Source: an uncultured Porphyromonadaceae bacterium
GTDB taxonomy: Bacteria > Bacteroidota > Bacteroidia > Bacteroidales > Muribaculaceae
Assembly: GCA_900555165.1 (NCBI GenBank)
Contig: USKE01000039.1
Coordinates: 1 to 11,413, forward strand
Reading direction: 5' to 3'
DNA: 11,413 nucleotides
Shown: piece by piece, positions 6,239-11,413 of the stretch
Numbering within the stretch: the stretch's first letter is position 1
Layout: the number at the start of each line of letters is the position of its first letter
Program-made: the position numbers and the translations under genes
Notes under the pieces: generated by a model
Database searches by the model: none
What the model saw: only the letters and a program-made list of their open reading frames with translations
Told to the model about the DNA's origin: nothing

Positions 6239-7588
6239 TCAGTAAGCCGAACCTGTGGTGCGGCCCTTGATCTTGCCGTCTTTCATCAGACCGTCATAAT
6301 GGTGCATCATCAGGTGCGACTCAATCTGCTGGAGCGTGTCGAGAACCACACCCACCATAATCAGCAGCGATGTGCCGCCGAAGAACTGGGCGAAGTTCTG
6401 GCTGATGCCGCACAGGCGCGCGAAGGCGGGCATGATGGCGACGATGCCGAGGAAGATCGAGCCGGGCAGGGTGATGCGCGACATGATGGAGTCAAGGTAC
6501 TCGGCGGTTTTCTTGCCGGGTTTTACGCCGGGGATGAAACCGTTGTTGCGTTTCATATCCTCGGCCATCTGCGTGGGACGCACGGTGATGGCGGTGTAGA
6601 AGTATGTGAACGCTACGATGAGGATGAAGTAAACGAAGTTGTACCAGAACCCGTTGATGTCGCCGAAGGTGCGGAAGAAACTTGTGGAGTCTTCAGAGGC
6701 ACCGAAACCGGCCAGCGTGATGGGGATGAACATGATAGCCTGGGCGAAGATGATGGGCATCACGCCTGCGGCGTTCACTTTCAGGGGGATGTACTGGCGT
6801 GCGCCGCCGTACTGCTTGTTGCCGACGATGCGCTTGGCATACTGCACGGGCACTTTGCGTGTGCCCTGTACGAGCAGCACAGCGCCGACGGTAACGGCAA
6901 AGAGGAGCACCACCTCCACGATAAACATGATCAGACCGCCCTGGTTGCCGGTCGAGCCGGGCATGCGCGAGGTGAACTCATAGAACAGAGCCACCGGCAG
7001 GCGGGCGATGATGCCCACGAGGATTATGAACGAGATACCGTTGCCGATACCGCGGTCGGTGATGCGCTCGCCCAGCCACATGATGAACATCGAGCCTGCG
7101 GCGAGAATCACCGTCAGGAACATGACTGTCCAGATTCCCATCTCGACCGAGCCGCCGGCGTTCACAACCTGCGCGCGCAGGTTATAAAGGTATGCCGGGC
7201 CCTGCACCAGCAGGATGAGCACGGTAAGATAGCGTGTGTACTGGTTGAGTTTCTGGCGCCCGCTCTCGCCTTCGCGCTGCATCTTCTGGAAAGAAGGGAG
7301 CACCATGCCTGCCAGCTGGATAACAATCGAGGCTGTGATGTAGGGCATGATACCCAGGGCGAAGATCGACGCCTGGGAGAAGGCGCCGCCCGAGAACATA
7401 TCCAGCAGCTGCATCAGACCGCTCTCGTTGGTGAACGAGGTCAGCGCGTCGAGGTCGTTGGGGTTGATGCCGGGGAGCACAACGTAACAGCCCAGACGGT
7501 AGACCAGCACCAGCAGGACGGTGATCGTCAGACGCTGACGCAGTTCCTGGATGGTCCAGATATTTTTAAGTGTCTGAAAGAACTTCAT
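6239..7588 (-). CDS. secY: Preprotein translocase subunit SecY
   Basis: At 449 residues with ten predicted membrane helices, this is the inner-membrane protein-conducting channel. Recognisable parts are the N-terminal cytosolic segment before the first helix (21-40), the plug-containing loop after it, the conserved PSFQKMQREGESGRQKLNQY stretch (98-117), GISFIILVGIIARLP (184-198), VNAAGVMPIIFAQAIM (271-286), and the cytosolic GFIPGVKPGKKTAEYL (350-365), whose IPGxxPG motif is a hallmark of the last half. The C-terminus is a short basic tail. It starts 5 bp after rplO, so the two are almost certainly co-translated. No truncation or missing helix is seen. Confidence 0.98.
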   Translation of the reverse strand: MKFFQTLKNIWTIQELRQRLTITVLLVLVYRLGCYVVLPGINPNDLDALTSFTNESGLMQLLDMFSGGAFSQASIFALGIMPYITASIVIQLAGMVLPSFQKMQREGESGRQKLNQYTRYLTVLILLVQGPAYLYNLRAQVVNAGGSVEMGIWTVMFLTVILAAGSMFIMWLGERITDRGIGNGISFIILVGIIARLPVALFYEFTSRMPGSTGNQGGLIMFIVEVVLLFAVTVGAVLLVQGTRKVPVQYAKRIVGNKQYGGARQYIPLKVNAAGVMPIIFAQAIMFIPITLAGFGASEDSTSFFRTFGDINGFWYNFVYFILIVAFTYFYTAITVRPTQMAEDMKRNNGFIPGVKPGKKTAEYLDSIMSRITLPGSIFLGIVAIMPAFARLCGISQNFAQFFGGTSLLIMVGVVLDTLQQIESHLMMHHYDGLMKDGKIKGRTTGSAY

Positions 7589-7593
7589 TAGAT

Positions 7594-8043
7594 TTATTTG
7601 ACTTTGGAGATGGTGCCACCTGCCTCGGTGATGGCCTTTTCAGCAGATGCTGAGAAAGCGTTGGCCTCGACGGCGAGCTTACGGGTGATTGAGCCGTTGC
7701 CGAGGATTTTCACCAGCTGGCGACGAGAGATGTAACCGGCGGCGCGGAGTTCCTCGAGACCGATTTTCTCAAGGTTGCCGGCAGCAGCCAGTGCCTCGAG
7801 CACGTCGAGGTTGACGGCTTTGTATTCAACGCGGTTAGGCGAATTGAAACCCCATTTGGGGAGACGGCGCTGCATAGGCATCTGACCGCCTTCGAAACCG
7901 ATCTTGCGCTTGTAGCCCGAGCGCGATTTAGCACCCTTGTGGCCGCGGGTTGATGTCCCGCCCTTGCCCGAGCCGGGACCGCGACCGATGCGGGTTGAAC
8001 GGTGAGTCGAGCCGGCGGCGGGCTGTAAATTACTTAAGTCCAT
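7594..8043 (-). CDS. rplO: 50S ribosomal protein L15
   Basis: The ATG at 8041-8043 gives a 149-residue protein opening [20 protein letters not shown], typical of uL15. An in-frame TTG at 8056-8058 would add five residues but is not needed. The Gly/Arg/Lys-rich segment [20 protein letters not shown] and the [17 protein letters not shown] motif are diagnostic. L15 is a late-assembly 23S rRNA binder. It is followed after 5 bp by secY. Confidence 0.97.
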   Translation of the reverse strand: MDLSNLQPAAGSTHRSTRIGRGPGSGKGGTSTRGHKGAKSRSGYKRKIGFEGGQMPMQRRLPKWGFNSPNRVEYKAVNLDVLEALAAAGNLEKIGLEELRAAGYISRRQLVKILGNGSITRKLAVEANAFSASAEKAITEAGGTISKVK

Positions 8044-8104
8044 AGTGGTAAATGTCAATCTGAGGTTTTGAAAAAGAATTGGGTGGCAGGCTGTTCAAGC
8101 CGGA

Positions 8105-8284
8105 TCAGGCGTTTGTGACCTCAACGAGGTGACGCACGCGGTTTACCATGCCCATCACAGAGGGGGTGTCTTCCTTGACCACCGTGTGATTCATTTTCTT
8201 GAGACCCAGGGCGTCGAGGGTGCGTTTCTGCACCGCGGGAGCGCCGATGCGGCTCTTTATCTGTGTGATTTTGATCTGTGCCAT
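8105..8284 (-). CDS. rpmD: 50S ribosomal protein L30
   Basis: Fifty-nine residues starting at the ATG at 8282-8284: MAQIKITQIKSRIGAPAVQK at the start, then RTLDALGLKKMNHTVVKED and MGMVNRVRHLVEV at the end. This is the usual length and sequence of uL30. An upstream open extension to 8371 is GC-rich intergenic translation and is rejected. It is separated from rpsE by a GC-rich, gene-free gap of 105 bp and from rplO by 61 bp. Confidence 0.96.
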   Translation of the reverse strand: MAQIKITQIKSRIGAPAVQKRTLDALGLKKMNHTVVKEDTPSVMGMVNRVRHLVEVTNA

Positions 8285-8389
8285 TTGATTTTCAATTTCT
8301 TGGGTTGTTTTTGTGTGCCTGCGGCCGGCGGTGTCCGCGGCGCGCGTGGCGCCCCGGCGTGCCAGCGGCATGCAGGCGGGTCAGCGGTA

Positions 8390-8908
8390 TCAGCCGTTGA
8401 AAACCTGGCTTACAGAGATGCCGCGGTTCTGGGCAACCTGAGCGGGCGAGCGCATCTCGCCGAGGGCGGCGATAGTGGCCTTGACCAGGTTGTGGGGGTT
8501 CGACGAGCCTTTTGACTTGGCGAGCACGTCGGTGATGCCGACACTCTCAAGCACGGCACGCATAGCACCACCGGCTTTCACACCGGTACCGTGGCTTGCG
8601 GGCTTGAGGAGCACTTTCGAGCCGCCGAACTTGGCGAACTGCTCGTGGGGGATGGTGCCTTTGTGCACGGGCACGCGGATGAGGTTCTTCTTTGCCGACT
8701 CAACGCCTTTGGCGATAGCGGCCTGCACTTCGTTGGCTTTGCCAAGGCCCCAGCCGACGATGCCGTCCTCGTTACCTACGACGACGATTGCGGCGAAGGT
8801 GAAGGTACGGCCGCCCTTTGTTACCTTGGTAACGCGGTTGATGGCTACCAGGCGGTCCTTGAGCTCGATATCTGAGGTCGATTTTACTCGGTTGTTCTTA
8901 TTTGCCAT
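8390..8908 (-). CDS. rpsE: 30S ribosomal protein S5
   Basis: A 172-residue uS5. The N-terminal double-stranded RNA-binding fold contains [20 protein letters not shown] and [20 protein letters not shown], and the C-terminal part contains [20 protein letters not shown] and [14 protein letters not shown]5 lies at the mRNA entry channel and contributes to decoding fidelity and helicase activity. It begins at the ATG at 8906-8908, 9 bp after rplR, with an A-rich leader. Confidence 0.98.
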   Translation of the reverse strand: MANKNNRVKSTSDIELKDRLVAINRVTKVTKGGRTFTFAAIVVVGNEDGIVGWGLGKANEVQAAIAKGVESAKKNLIRVPVHKGTIPHEQFAKFGGSKVLLKPASHGTGVKAGGAMRAVLESVGITDVLAKSKGSSNPHNLVKATIAALGEMRSPAQVAQNRGISVSQVFNG

Positions 8909-8917
8909 GATGGTTGT

Positions 8918-9259
8918 TTAGAATTTGAGACCGCCTTCGCGTGCGGCGTCGGCCAGTGATTTTACGCGTCCGTGGAAGAGGTAACCGTTGCGGTCAAAGA
9001 CAACAGTCTCGATGCCTTTGGCCAGAGCCTTCTCGGCGATGGCTTTGCCGACTTTGGCGGCGATTTCGGTCTTTGTGCCTTCTTCGATGCCTTTAGACGA
9101 GGCAGAGGCCAAAGTGGCGCCCTGGAGATCGTCGACCAGCTGCACGTAGATTTGCTTGTTGGAGCGGAAGACCGTCATGCGGGGGCGCTGGGCGGTGCCT
9201 GAAATCTTGCCGCGGATACGGGCTTTGATCTTGTTTCTTCTTTCTGCTTTAGAGATCAT
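8918..9259 (-). CDS. rplR: 50S ribosomal protein L18
   Basis: The ATG at 9257-9259 gives 113 residues, [20 protein letters not shown] and onward. A TTG three codons earlier (9266-9268) is an alternative but weaker start. uL18 features are the basic N-terminus, [36 protein letters not shown], and the C-terminal [20 protein letters not shown] plus EGGLKF. L18 binds 5S rRNA together with L5. Length is normal. It follows rplF after 16 bp. Confidence 0.96.
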   Translation of the reverse strand: MISKAERRNKIKARIRGKISGTAQRPRMTVFRSNKQIYVQLVDDLQGATLASASSKGIEEGTKTEIAAKVGKAIAEKALAKGIETVVFDRNGYLFHGRVKSLADAAREGGLKF

Positions 9260-9275
9260 AGTTGTCAATCAGTTA

Positions 9276-9833
9276 TTATTTGGCACCTGCCGTTTTACCA
9301 GACTTGCGGCGGATGATCTCGCCGACGAACTTGATACCTTTGCCCTTGTAGGGTTCGGGCTTGCGGAGCGAGCGGATCTTGGCGCAGACCTGACCCAGGA
9401 GCTGCTTGTCGTCGCTCTCGAGGATGATCAGCGGGTTCTTGTTACGCTCTGACTTGGCCTCGACCTTAACCTCGGCGGGGAGCTTGATGTATATGGCGTG
9501 AGAATAGCCGAGCGCGAGCTCGAGCACCTGGCCGGTGGCAGTGGCGCGGTAACCTACGCCGACGAGCTCCATCTCCTTGCGGTAGCCTGTAGAGACGCCT
9601 ACGACCATGTTGTGCACCAGGGCGCGGTAGAGACCGTGCTGCGAACGGTGCTCGCGGTCGTCGGTGGGACGCAGGATGTGGATGTGGCCATCCTCGATCT
9701 TGATTTCAAATTCAGGGTTCACAGCCTGGCTGAGTTCGCCTTTGGGACCTTTTACGGTCACAAGGTTGTCTTTACCCACGGTAACGGTTACGCCTGCGGG
9801 GATTTCGATGGGGGCTTTTCCTATACGTGACAT
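9276..9833 (-). CDS. rplF: 50S ribosomal protein L6
   Basis: The 185-residue protein is a standard uL6 with two similar alpha/beta domains. It begins MSRIGKAPIEIPAGVTVTVG and has VKGPKGELSQ, HGLYRALVHNMVVGVSTGYR, the VGVGYRATATGQVLELALGY segment, and the C-terminal KPEPYKGKGIKFVGEIIRRK near the sarcin-ricin loop contact. Unlike the other ribosomal genes here, the ATG at 9831-9833 is preceded by GAAAGGAGG, ten bases from the end of GGAGG to the start. That is a near-ideal Shine-Dalgarno. The 21 bp gap to rpsH is almost entirely this element. Confidence 0.98.
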   Translation of the reverse strand: MSRIGKAPIEIPAGVTVTVGKDNLVTVKGPKGELSQAVNPEFEIKIEDGHIHILRPTDDREHRSQHGLYRALVHNMVVGVSTGYRKEMELVGVGYRATATGQVLELALGYSHAIYIKLPAEVKVEAKSERNKNPLIILESDDKQLLGQVCAKIRSLRKPEPYKGKGIKFVGEIIRRKSGKTAGAK

Positions 9834-9838
9834 ATTCG

Positions 9839-9850
9839 TGTTTCCTCCTT
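9839..9850 (-). promoter_or_regulatory. Strong Shine-Dalgarno sequence of rplF
   Basis: The minus strand reads GAAAGGAGGAAA across this interval, a full match to the anti-Shine-Dalgarno core, followed by a short A-rich spacer and the rplF ATG. None of the other fifteen operon genes shows a comparable element; their leaders are A-rich. In Bacteroidota most genes do not use such pairing, which makes this one notable. Confidence 0.8.
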
Positions 9851-9854
9851 TCGA

Positions 9855-10253
9855 TTAATAAACGTAACACAGCACTTCGCCACCCACTTTGAGTTCGGCT
9901 GCTTTCTTGTTGGTCATCACGCCTTTCGATGTTGAAAGGATGGCGATACCCAGGCCGTTGAGCACACGGGGCATCGACTTGTAGCCGCAATACTGGCGCA
10001 GGCCGGGGCGCGATGCGCGCTGGAGGCCCTTGATGGCGTTCACGCGGTCAACGGGATCGTATTTGAGGGCAACCTTGATGGTGCCTGCGGGGGTCTCACC
10101 CTCTACGAACTTGTAGTTGAGGATGTAGCCCTGCTCGAAGAGGATCTTGGTGATCTCTTTTTTCAAGTTTGAGGCGGGAATCTCCACCACGCGGTGGCCG
10201 GCCTTGATGGCGTTCCTCAATCTCGTCAGGTAATCTGCTATTGGATCGGTCAT
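9855..10253 (-). CDS. rpsH: 30S ribosomal protein S8
   Basis: A complete 132-residue uS8: MTDPIADYLTRLRNAIKAGH at the N-terminus, ASNLKKEITKILFEQGYI, LQRASRPGLRQYCGYKSMPR, and the diagnostic GLGIAILSTSKGVMTNKKA before the terminal GGEVLCYVY. S8 is a primary 16S rRNA binder in the central domain. In E. coli it represses the spc operon by binding its mRNA; no such site is proven here. It begins at the ATG at 10251-10253 behind an A-rich leader, 193 bp after rpsN. Confidence 0.98.
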   Translation of the reverse strand: MTDPIADYLTRLRNAIKAGHRVVEIPASNLKKEITKILFEQGYILNYKFVEGETPAGTIKVALKYDPVDRVNAIKGLQRASRPGLRQYCGYKSMPRVLNGLGIAILSTSKGVMTNKKAAELKVGGEVLCYVY

Positions 10254-10446
10254 TGGTTTGTTTTGTAAAAAACGTTTTTGTTTTGATTTACTTGCCTTTT
10301 CGGCAGCCTGTGATGCCGTGCCCCGGGTGAAGGGGGCGGGGGCGGTTTCCGGCCGGGGGGTCCCGCAGAAATGGGCTTACCCGGAGGACCGCCTGCGTCT
10401 GCCCTGCCCTTGTGCGGGCTCGGCGCCGTCAGGCGTCAGGCGAGGT
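10254..10446. other. Long rpsN-rpsH intergenic spacer
   Basis: This 193 bp gap has no gene. Next to rpsH, the minus strand is A-rich and includes a 12 bp palindrome AAAAACGTTTTT (10268-10279). Toward rpsN it becomes very GC-rich with G/C runs and a short direct repeat GTCAGGCGTCAGGCG near 10428-10442. Similar long, GC-rich spacers follow rpmJ, rpsK and rpsE. Confidence 0.6.
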
Positions 10447-10716
10447 TTACCAGCTTGCTTTTTTCACGCCGGGGATGAGGCCCTGCGAGGCCATTTCGCG
10501 GAACTGGATACGCGAGATGCCAAACTGGCGCAGGTAGCCTTTGGGACGGCCGGTGATCGAGCAGCGGCTGTGAAGACGCACGCGTGACGCGTTCTTGGGC
10601 AGGAGCTGGAGAGCCTCGTAGTCGCCGGCGGCTTTGAGAGCGGCTTTCTTGGCGGCATACTTCTTCACCAGGTTCTGGCGCTTCACCTCGCGGGCTTTCA
10701 TTGATTCTTTTGCCAT
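10447..10716 (-). CDS. rpsN: 30S ribosomal protein S14, zinc-free form
   Basis: An 89-residue uS14: a basic start [20 protein letters not shown], then [40 protein letters not shown] and the terminal [11 protein letters not shown]. The four-cysteine zinc knuckle of the short form is absent (only one Cys), so it is the zinc-independent type, a little shorter than the ~101-residue E. coli protein. S14 is assembled late into the 30S head. It begins at the ATG at 10714-10716. It is the first gene of the operon in this window; rplE, normally directly upstream, is missing from the following 697 bp. Confidence 0.97.
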   Translation of the reverse strand: MAKESMKAREVKRQNLVKKYAAKKAALKAAGDYEALQLLPKNASRVRLHSRCSITGRPKGYLRQFGISRIQFREMASQGLIPGVKKASW

Positions 10717-10826
10717 GTGTGAAGTTTGATAATAATAAATTGAGTTAACTGTCTGTGTTGATGATGGGTGGCGTGTGTCGCGGCGCCGTTGCGGTGGATT
10801 GCGGTGTGGACTGTGGGGTTCCTTGC

Positions 10827-11072
10827 CGGCGGCGGGAGCGACCCGCGCCGTCTCAGCGACATCTTTTCACTGAAAAACCTCCCGGCTTCGCGATGCTTGC
10901 CTCAGATGACCCGCGTCCGGTGTGCCGGCGGGCAGACAAGTAGCGCGATGCCGCAAGGGCTCAGCGAAAACCAGATTTGGAGCCGGGAGCCATCGAAAAC
11001 GCCTCGGCATGAGGCAGTTTCGCCGCTATCCCTCCCCTTTGGGAGGCCCCGGAACATGCATGGCTCCGGGCC
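10827..11072 (-). ncRNA. Candidate structured leader or small RNA upstream of rpsN (unidentified)
   Basis: Several helices can be drawn on the minus strand. They are 11045-11072 (GGCCC...GGGCC with one bulge, around ATGCAT); 11031-11046 (CCTCCC/GGGAGG with a 4-base loop); 10994-11022 (GCCTC/GAGGC extended by CGAAAC/GTTTCG-type pairs); and 10827-10850 (a 9 bp GC stem with one bulge). Segment 10985-10989 can pair either with 11032-11036 or, as part of 10982-10989, over a long range with 10879-10886 (8 bp, CTCCCGGC). These pairings exclude one another and also compete with the 11031-11046 hairpin. I do not recognise RNase P RNA, tmRNA, SRP RNA or a known riboswitch core. It could be a 5' leader of rpsN, a free small RNA, or a structured intergenic repeat. 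Confidence 0.3.
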
Positions 11073-11090
11073 TTTTCCACAATCCGAGTG

Positions 11091-11121
11091 CAAAGTTCGT
11101 AAAAATCTGCGGAATAACAAT
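11091..11121 (-). promoter_or_regulatory. Bacteroidota-type promoter directed toward rpsN
   Basis: On the minus strand, ATTG (11118-11121) is followed after exactly 19 bases by GAACTTTG (11091-11098). The consensus is TTTG-N19-TAnnTTTG, so each box differs from it at one position. Transcription would start near 11085 and give a leader of about 370 bases before rpsN. In place of an rplE gene, this could drive the operon as it stands here. Confidence 0.45.
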
Positions 11122-11144
11122 GATGTCGGCTCTCTTTTTTTCAA

Positions 11145-11180
11145 AATATTGGTGAATATTGGTGTCCGGTACAATATTGG
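11145..11180. repeat. Three AATATTGG repeats upstream of the promoter
   Basis: AATATTGGTG occurs twice in perfect tandem (11145-11154, 11155-11164), and AATATTGG a third time at 11173-11180. The AATATT core is itself palindromic. All three lie 24-59 bp upstream of the -33-like box of the promoter at 11091-11121, where activator or repressor sites commonly occur. Confidence 0.5.
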
Positions 11181-11201
11181 GAGGCATAGCGCGAAGCACA
11201 A

Positions 11202-11255
11202 GCCACGTAGTGGCGCAAGAATCCAGGCCACTGCAAGCGCGCCGTAGGTGCGCGC
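11202..11255. repeat. Cluster of short perfect hairpins
   Basis: GCCAC-GTA-GTGGC (11202-11214) and GCGCGC/GCGCGC (11237-11255, 7-base loop) lie within 55 bp. The second shares TAGGTGCG with the inverted repeat at 11287-11336. The arrangement resembles small palindromic intergenic repeats, but copy number cannot be judged from one window. Confidence 0.4.
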
Positions 11256-11286
11256 AGCTGTGGTATATATTGTCCATACATATATT

Positions 11287-11336
11287 GAGCGCCTTTAGGT
11301 GCGATACTGTTACAAGTTTCGCACCTAAAGGCGCTC
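11287..11336. terminator. Perfect 18 bp inverted repeat, possible terminator of the right-end gene
   Basis: GAGCGCCTTTAGGTGCGA (11287-11304) is exactly complementary to 11319-11336, around a 14-base loop. It begins 22 bp beyond the stop codon of the right-end minus-strand gene, the position of a terminator. No clear U-run follows on either strand (the leftward side is AATATATG), so termination is plausible but unproven. Confidence 0.55.
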
Positions 11337-11358
11337 TGTTGAGGGAGACAGGATTAAA

Positions 11359-11413
11359 CTATAAAATCCCTGAATCAGGCGTAATATCAAGGCCGGCGGC
11401 TTCGACAGGCTGC
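11359..11413 (-). CDS. C-terminal end of an unidentified protein
   Basis: Seventeen codons and a TAG stop (11359-11361) are visible; the rest is beyond the right edge. The translated end is QPVEAAGLDITPDSGIL. It does not resemble the L5 C-terminus (usually ...FGxPF plus basic residues), so this is not the expected rplE. The stop is followed after 22 bp by the perfect inverted repeat, which supports a real gene end. Family unknown. Confidence 0.4.
   Translation of the reverse strand, partial: QPVEAAGLDITPDSGIL

Larger units (their letters stand above)
10717..11358. other. Gene-free region upstream of rpsN
   Basis: I see no credible protein gene in these 642 bp on either strand. The open frames present overlap one another in different phases, lack family motifs and translate hairpin-rich sequence. 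Content from left to right: an AT-rich leader next to rpsN, a GC-rich stretch with strong hairpins (10827-11072), a promoter-like element (11091-11121), AATATTGG repeats (11145-11180), small hairpins (11202-11255), an 8 bp direct repeat ATATATTG (11265-11272 and 11280-11287), and a perfect inverted repeat (11287-11336). Confidence 0.7.

Noticed and set aside
8285..8371. Longer N-terminus for rpmD
   Set aside because: The 29 added residues are spacer translation; uL30 starts at MAQIKI, giving the normal 59 residues.
9260..9268. TTG start for rplR, and likewise the TTG at 8056-8058 for rplO
   Set aside because: An ATG lies three to five codons downstream in each case and fits the family's normal N-terminus better.
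1004..9830. Long plus-strand open frames antisense to the operon
   Set aside because: They are mirror images of GC-rich ribosomal genes, rich in His/Ala/Val/Asp, and show no family motifs.
10827..11090. Known housekeeping RNA (RNase P RNA, tmRNA, SRP RNA, 6S RNA)
   Set aside because: I could not find hallmark sequences such as the GAGGAAAGTCC core, the SRP GGAAGGAAG loop, or a tRNA-like TTCGA end; no known family can be assigned by eye.
10755..11277. Open frames on both strands in the region upstream of rpsN as protein genes
   Set aside because: They overlap in several phases, have odd composition and no domain motif, and follow the palindromic DNA structure; I regard them as spurious.

Overview
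This GC-rich window is dominated by one leftward (minus-strand) ribosomal-protein operon of a Bacteroidota bacterium, most likely Bacteroidales. From upstream to downstream (right to left) it reads rpsN-rpsH-rplF-rplR-rpsE-rpmD-rplO-secY-map-infA-rpmJ-rpsM-rpsK-rpsD-rpoA-rplQ, which is the spc block followed by the alpha block with map and infA in their usual Bacteroidota place. Three further signs fit Bacteroidota: start codons preceded by A-rich stretches instead of Shine-Dalgarno sequences (rplF is the one exception), -7 boxes of the TAnnTTTG type, and an L17 with a long charged tail. The family placement within Bacteroidales is inference only.

Left of the operon, a bidirectional hairpin terminator (1557-1599) closes the rplQ transcript. 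Directly after it comes a minus-strand acyl-ACP thioesterase (758-1546). It is convergent, with a 6 bp gap, to a plus-strand Gln/Tyr-rich DUF4190-like membrane protein ending at 751.

The first ~360 bp look foreign. They carry the 5' end of a TrpG/PabA-type glutamine amidotransferase with a strong Shine-Dalgarno sequence, and the 3' end of a membrane-tail gene in the same direction. Both look actinobacterial to me. The DUF4190 gene loses a credible N-terminus exactly where the membrane-tail gene loses its 5' part. A sequence junction near 340-370, either an assembly chimera or a recombination breakpoint, is the simplest reading.

The right end is also abnormal. Upstream of rpsN one expects rplE (L5) and the rest of the S10/spc cluster, but 10717-11358 has no credible gene, and 11359-11413 is the C-terminal end of an unrelated minus-strand gene. 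The gap holds a good Bacteroidota-type promoter match (11091-11121) pointing at rpsN, three AATATTGG repeats upstream of it, a strongly structured ~370 nt potential leader with competing helices, a cluster of small hairpins, and a perfect 18 bp inverted repeat that may terminate the flanking gene.

Functionally, the core encodes small- and large-subunit ribosomal proteins, the translocon channel SecY, methionine aminopeptidase, initiation factor IF1 and the RNA polymerase alpha subunit. It is a translation, secretion and transcription housekeeping block. I found no mobile element, CRISPR array or defence system. The most notable signals are the two abnormal boundaries, the structured region upstream of rpsN, the solitary Shine-Dalgarno sequence on rplF, and a terminator almost touching the thioesterase start codon.
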